Source: an uncultured Flavobacterium sp. (lineage in GTDB: Bacteria; Bacteroidota; Bacteroidia; Flavobacteriales; Flavobacteriaceae). Taken from it: DNA of 8,703 nucleotides. Below the pieces are notes generated by a model, which ran no database searches, was not told the DNA's origin, and was given only the letters and a program-made list of their open reading frames with translations. Shown in pieces: positions 6,825 through 8,703 of this stretch. The first letter of the stretch is position 1. Each line of letters opens with the position of its first letter. Location of the stretch: positions 1 to 8,703 of the forward strand of contig CAMLKV010000079.1 in assembly GCA_946480635.1 (NCBI GenBank), written 5' to 3'. The position numbers and the translations under genes were made by a program.

Positions 6825-8303
6825 TTATTTATACTTTTCAAAAATTCCCTGAACCACTTCATCGGTTTGGGAGAATCTGACTTTTTTCTCTACTGTTTTT
6901 GGCGGTGCTACCCTTTCAGCACAATCAACAATTCTACAAGATTCACAAGTTACTCCTACTTCACGTCTTTTAATCTTTCCATCATTTAGGAAAGCTATTT
7001 TAGAAGAGGAATTCGGTGTGATCATAATCCCGAAACCAATACTTCTATAGTAACCATTTCTGAATGGATCTTTAGTTGCCGAAGACATAGTAAAATATTC
7101 CACTCCGCTATGGGTATAAGACGAAATTTGGGTATCGAACAAATGTTCTGTATCAACATTTGGAATTTCTTTTATGGTTTTTAACGAAATCCATCTTCTA
7201 CAGTAATGTTCATAACTTTCATTAGCATGTGGTTCCAATAAATTCGTAATGTGTAATTCTTTTGTTAACTTAATATCGTTACGATCTGGTCTATAACTGA
7301 AACGTAAAAAGAATAAGTTTTTAAGATTAAAATCCTTCGGAAGGATGTTAGTCAAACGTTGGTAAAAAGTTTCGGGTGAATCTGTATACTCCGCAATTAA
7401 ATTCTGAAAATCAACCGCATCGAAGGTTTTCTTTTCAAAAAAAGTTTTCAGCTTTTTCACCAATGGTTTTCTCGGAATCAATAATGCGCCTGCAAAATAA
7501 GAAGCCAAGAAATTATTCAGAACCTGATCAAAACGTTCAAATTTAATCCATGAAAACGTGTATAATCTATCGGAAATATTCAGATAATTGTAAGCAATTT
7601 CTTTAGCGTAAATAAACATTCGTTGTGATTCATCTGTTTCGGAAGAAACCAATAATGTTTTGGAAGTCGGTACAAAAACAGAACGCAAATTAATCAACTC
7701 TTTGTGTTGTGACAATTCATCGTTATTAATAGTATATCCATATTCTTCAATCAATATTTCTTCCAATTCTGGAACGGTCAACCGTTGATTCAAATCTATG
7801 GAATACGCTTTTGCAAATTTTTCAACTTGGGTTTCAATCTCATCAAAATAATTATTATTGGCTTCCTGATAAGAACGCAAAGCAGCCAAGAAAAAACTTT
7901 CCCGTGTCAAGTTATAATGTTTTGCGATTTCAAAAAGCGTACTGATGAAGGCATTTACCTTTACAGGAGCTTCGGCAATGATATCAATCAAATCGCTTTC
8001 TTTTATACCAAATAATTCCAGTGGTATTTCTTTAAGTATGTTTGATTGTAGAATTTCACCGATAGGCGCCAGATTTTTATCCAATTTTAAGGAAACCAAA
8101 TGATCGTAATTGGACTCCAGGGCATCTGCCAATAAAAGAATTTTATCACGCTTCGGATACTTTTTCCCCTTCTCGATTTCGTTCAGGTACGATTTAGATA
8201 AACCAGTCATTTTAGCCAAACCAAATAACGACAAGTTCTTTTCTGTCCGCATCTGTTTCATTTTCAAACCAAAAATCAGACGGATATACTCTTCTTCAAT
8301 CAT
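6825..8303 (-). CDS. XRE-family regulator of the ScfR (RamB/PrpR-like) type, probable regulator of aceB
   Basis: This 492-residue protein has the layout of the short-chain fatty-acyl regulators (RamB, PrpR of Actinobacteria). An XRE helix-turn-helix lies at residues 8-66 (MRTEKNLSLFGLAKMTGLSK, NEIEKGKKYP). A long helical middle follows, then an ImmA/IrrE-like segment (about 175-285, with FIYAKEIAYNYLN and NFLASYFAGALLIPR) that lacks an HExxH zinc site. The C-terminal DUF2083-like domain has CRRW (368-371), a GFGI core (423-426) and the cysteine cluster CESCRIVDCAERVAPP (453-468; Cys453, Cys456, Cys461). In mycobacterial PrpR, I recall, equivalent cysteines hold an Fe-S cluster and the domain binds CoA esters. 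The same is an inference here. RamB controls glyoxylate-shunt genes, and this gene is divergent from malate synthase A, so control of aceB is likely. The ATG (8301-8303) lies about 20 bases from a predicted promoter start. Confidence 0.88.
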   Translation of the reverse strand: MIEEEYIRLIFGLKMKQMRTEKNLSLFGLAKMTGLSKSYLNEIEKGKKYPKRDKILLLADALESNYDHLVSLKLDKNLAPIGEILQSNILKEIPLELFGIKESDLIDIIAEAPVKVNAFISTLFEIAKHYNLTRESFFLAALRSYQEANNNYFDEIETQVEKFAKAYSIDLNQRLTVPELEEILIEEYGYTINNDELSQHKELINLRSVFVPTSKTLLVSSETDESQRMFIYAKEIAYNYLNISDRLYTFSWIKFERFDQVLNNFLASYFAGALLIPRKPLVKKLKTFFEKKTFDAVDFQNLIAEYTDSPETFYQRLTNILPKDFNLKNLFFLRFSYRPDRNDIKLTKELHITNLLEPHANESYEHYCRRWISLKTIKEIPNVDTEHLFDTQISSYTHSGVEYFTMSSATKDPFRNGYYRSIGFGIMITPNSSSKIAFLNDGKIKRREVGVTCESCRIVDCAERVAPPKTVEKKVRFSQTDEVVQGIFEKYK

Positions 8304-8331
8304 TATAAATACTGATATTATTACTTACAAA

Positions 8332-8361
8332 CAAAGATATAACTTTTAATGAATTTTGCAA
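8332..8361 (-). promoter_or_regulatory. Predicted promoter of the RamB-like regulator gene
   Basis: Read on the minus strand, TTG (8361-8359) and TATCTTTG (8339-8332) match the -33 and TAnnTTTG -7 elements with a 19-base spacer. The start point would be about 8325, leaving a leader of roughly 20 bases. The GCGAAC palindrome lies about 15 bases upstream of its -33 element, so autoregulation is possible. Confidence 0.55.
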
Positions 8362-8375
8362 TTTTAAAATATTTT

Positions 8376-8387
8376 GCGAACGTTCGC
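8376..8387. promoter_or_regulatory. GCGAACGTTCGC palindrome, likely operator of the regulator/aceB pair
   Basis: A perfect 12-base dyad in otherwise A/T-rich intergenic DNA, made of two inverted GCGAAC copies meeting head to head. It lies directly upstream of the predicted aceB -33 element. A third GCGAAC copy (minus strand, 8418-8423) lies at the end of the aceB -7 element. The arrangement fits a dimeric regulator, and the adjacent XRE regulator is the obvious candidate. Binding is inferred. Confidence 0.6.
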
Positions 8388-8424
8388 TTGTTTTGTAAAG
8401 ATTAATTTTATAAGTTTGTTCGCA
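8388..8424 (+). promoter_or_regulatory. Predicted aceB promoter with overlapping GCGAAC half-site
   Basis: TAAGTTTG (8411-8418) fully matches the -7 element. TTG at 8388-8390 gives a 20-base spacer (TTTG at 8392-8395 would give 15). The predicted start is about 8424, roughly 20 bases before the ATG. GTTCGCA (8418-8424) covers the start point and carries the third copy of the half-site, so protein bound there could block initiation. Confidence 0.55.
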
Positions 8425-8445
8425 TAAAAACTAAATAAACACAAA

Positions 8446-8703
8446 ATGGAGTTAGCAATCAATAAAAACTACGAGGTGAAAAACCAAACAACATATGATG
8501 ATATATTGACAGAAGATGCTCTAGAGTTTCTTGAAGCTTTGCATAAAAAATTCAACAAAGACAGAATTCTACTTTTAGAAAAAAGAGAAATTCAGCAGAA
8601 TATTTTTGATTCAGGAGAGAGTCCAGTTTTCCCTTTGGAAACCAAAACTATCAGAAATACTGCCTGGACAGCTGCAAGAATCCCTGAACCTTTATTAGAC
8701 AGA
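8446..8703 (+). CDS. aceB: Malate synthase A, N-terminal part (runs off the window)
   Basis: The first 86 residues are present, open to the right edge. Malate synthase condenses glyoxylate with acetyl-CoA to malate, the second step of the glyoxylate shunt, needed for growth on acetate or fatty acids. The sequence lines up with the N-terminus of E. coli-type AceB: LTEDALEFLEALHKKF (residues 21-36), R..LL..R (40-47), FPLETKTIRNTAW (63-75) and the closing IPEPLLDR (79-86). The catalytic residues lie beyond the window. The ATG at 8446 follows a short A-rich leader. Isocitrate lyase (aceA) is often the next gene in such clusters but cannot be seen here. Confidence 0.9.
   Translation, partial: MELAINKNYEVKNQTTYDDILTEDALEFLEALHKKFNKDRILLLEKREIQQNIFDSGESPVFPLETKTIRNTAWTAARIPEPLLDR

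Noticed and set aside
6825..8303. ImmA/IrrE-type metallopeptidase regulator or phage repressor
   Set aside because: No HExxH motif in the ImmA-like segment, no phage genes nearby, and the C-terminal cysteine domain and aceB neighbour fit the ScfR family better.
7785..8349. Plus-strand frames (7785-8015 and 8110-8349) opposite the regulator
   Set aside because: They lie opposite a well-supported gene with recognisable domains, have no promoter or start context, and resemble no family.
1..8703. CRISPR array, insertion sequence, tRNA or rRNA
   Set aside because: I saw no regularly spaced direct repeats, transposase frames, terminal inverted repeats or RNA-gene signatures. Reading by eye could miss a small noncoding RNA.

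Overview
The window looks like part of a chromosome from a Flavobacterium-type member of the Bacteroidota. Four things point there: the low G+C content, a cell-surface protein ending in a gliding-motility / type IX secretion (T9SS type B) C-terminal domain, promoters of the Bacteroidota type (TTG or TTTG, about 19-22 bases, TAnnTTTG), and a bacillithiol-synthesis gene. The species cannot be fixed from sequence reading alone.

Layout, left to right. Positions 3-1768 hold the 3' part of a large secreted multidomain adhesin-like gene. Its frame is broken around 951-1009, so it is either a pseudogene or carries a sequencing error. Positions 1840-3429 encode BshC, the cysteine-adding enzyme of bacillithiol synthesis, behind a good predicted promoter. 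It is followed 77 bases later on the same strand by a NodU/TobZ-type O-carbamoyltransferase (3507-5207). A 254-base spacer with a weak hairpin and a TACTTTTG promoter element precedes a secreted or membrane-anchored SUMF1/FGE-fold protein (5462-6283), which lacks the catalytic cysteines of true formylglycine-generating enzymes. Then comes ndk, nucleoside diphosphate kinase (6356-6775), with its own promoter. A perfectly palindromic bidirectional terminator (6794-6823) separates ndk from a convergent gene on the minus strand (8303-6825). That gene encodes an XRE-type regulator of the RamB/PrpR (ScfR, short-chain fatty acid regulator) family. It is divergent from the start of aceB, malate synthase A (8446 onward, cut by the window end).

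The clearest functional unit is the right end. A RamB-like regulator and a glyoxylate-shunt enzyme share a 142-base divergent spacer. It contains one predicted promoter for each gene and three copies of the hexamer GCGAAC. Two copies form the perfect palindrome GCGAACGTTCGC just upstream of the aceB promoter, and the third lies at its predicted start point. This looks like an operator by which the regulator controls aceB in response to acetate or fatty-acid carbon. The central genes (BshC, carbamoyltransferase, SUMF1-like, Ndk) are mostly housekeeping or of unknown substrate. The bshC-carbamoyltransferase pairing is suggestive but unproven. I see no tRNA, rRNA, CRISPR array, insertion sequence or phage gene, and no clear sign of a wholly new system.
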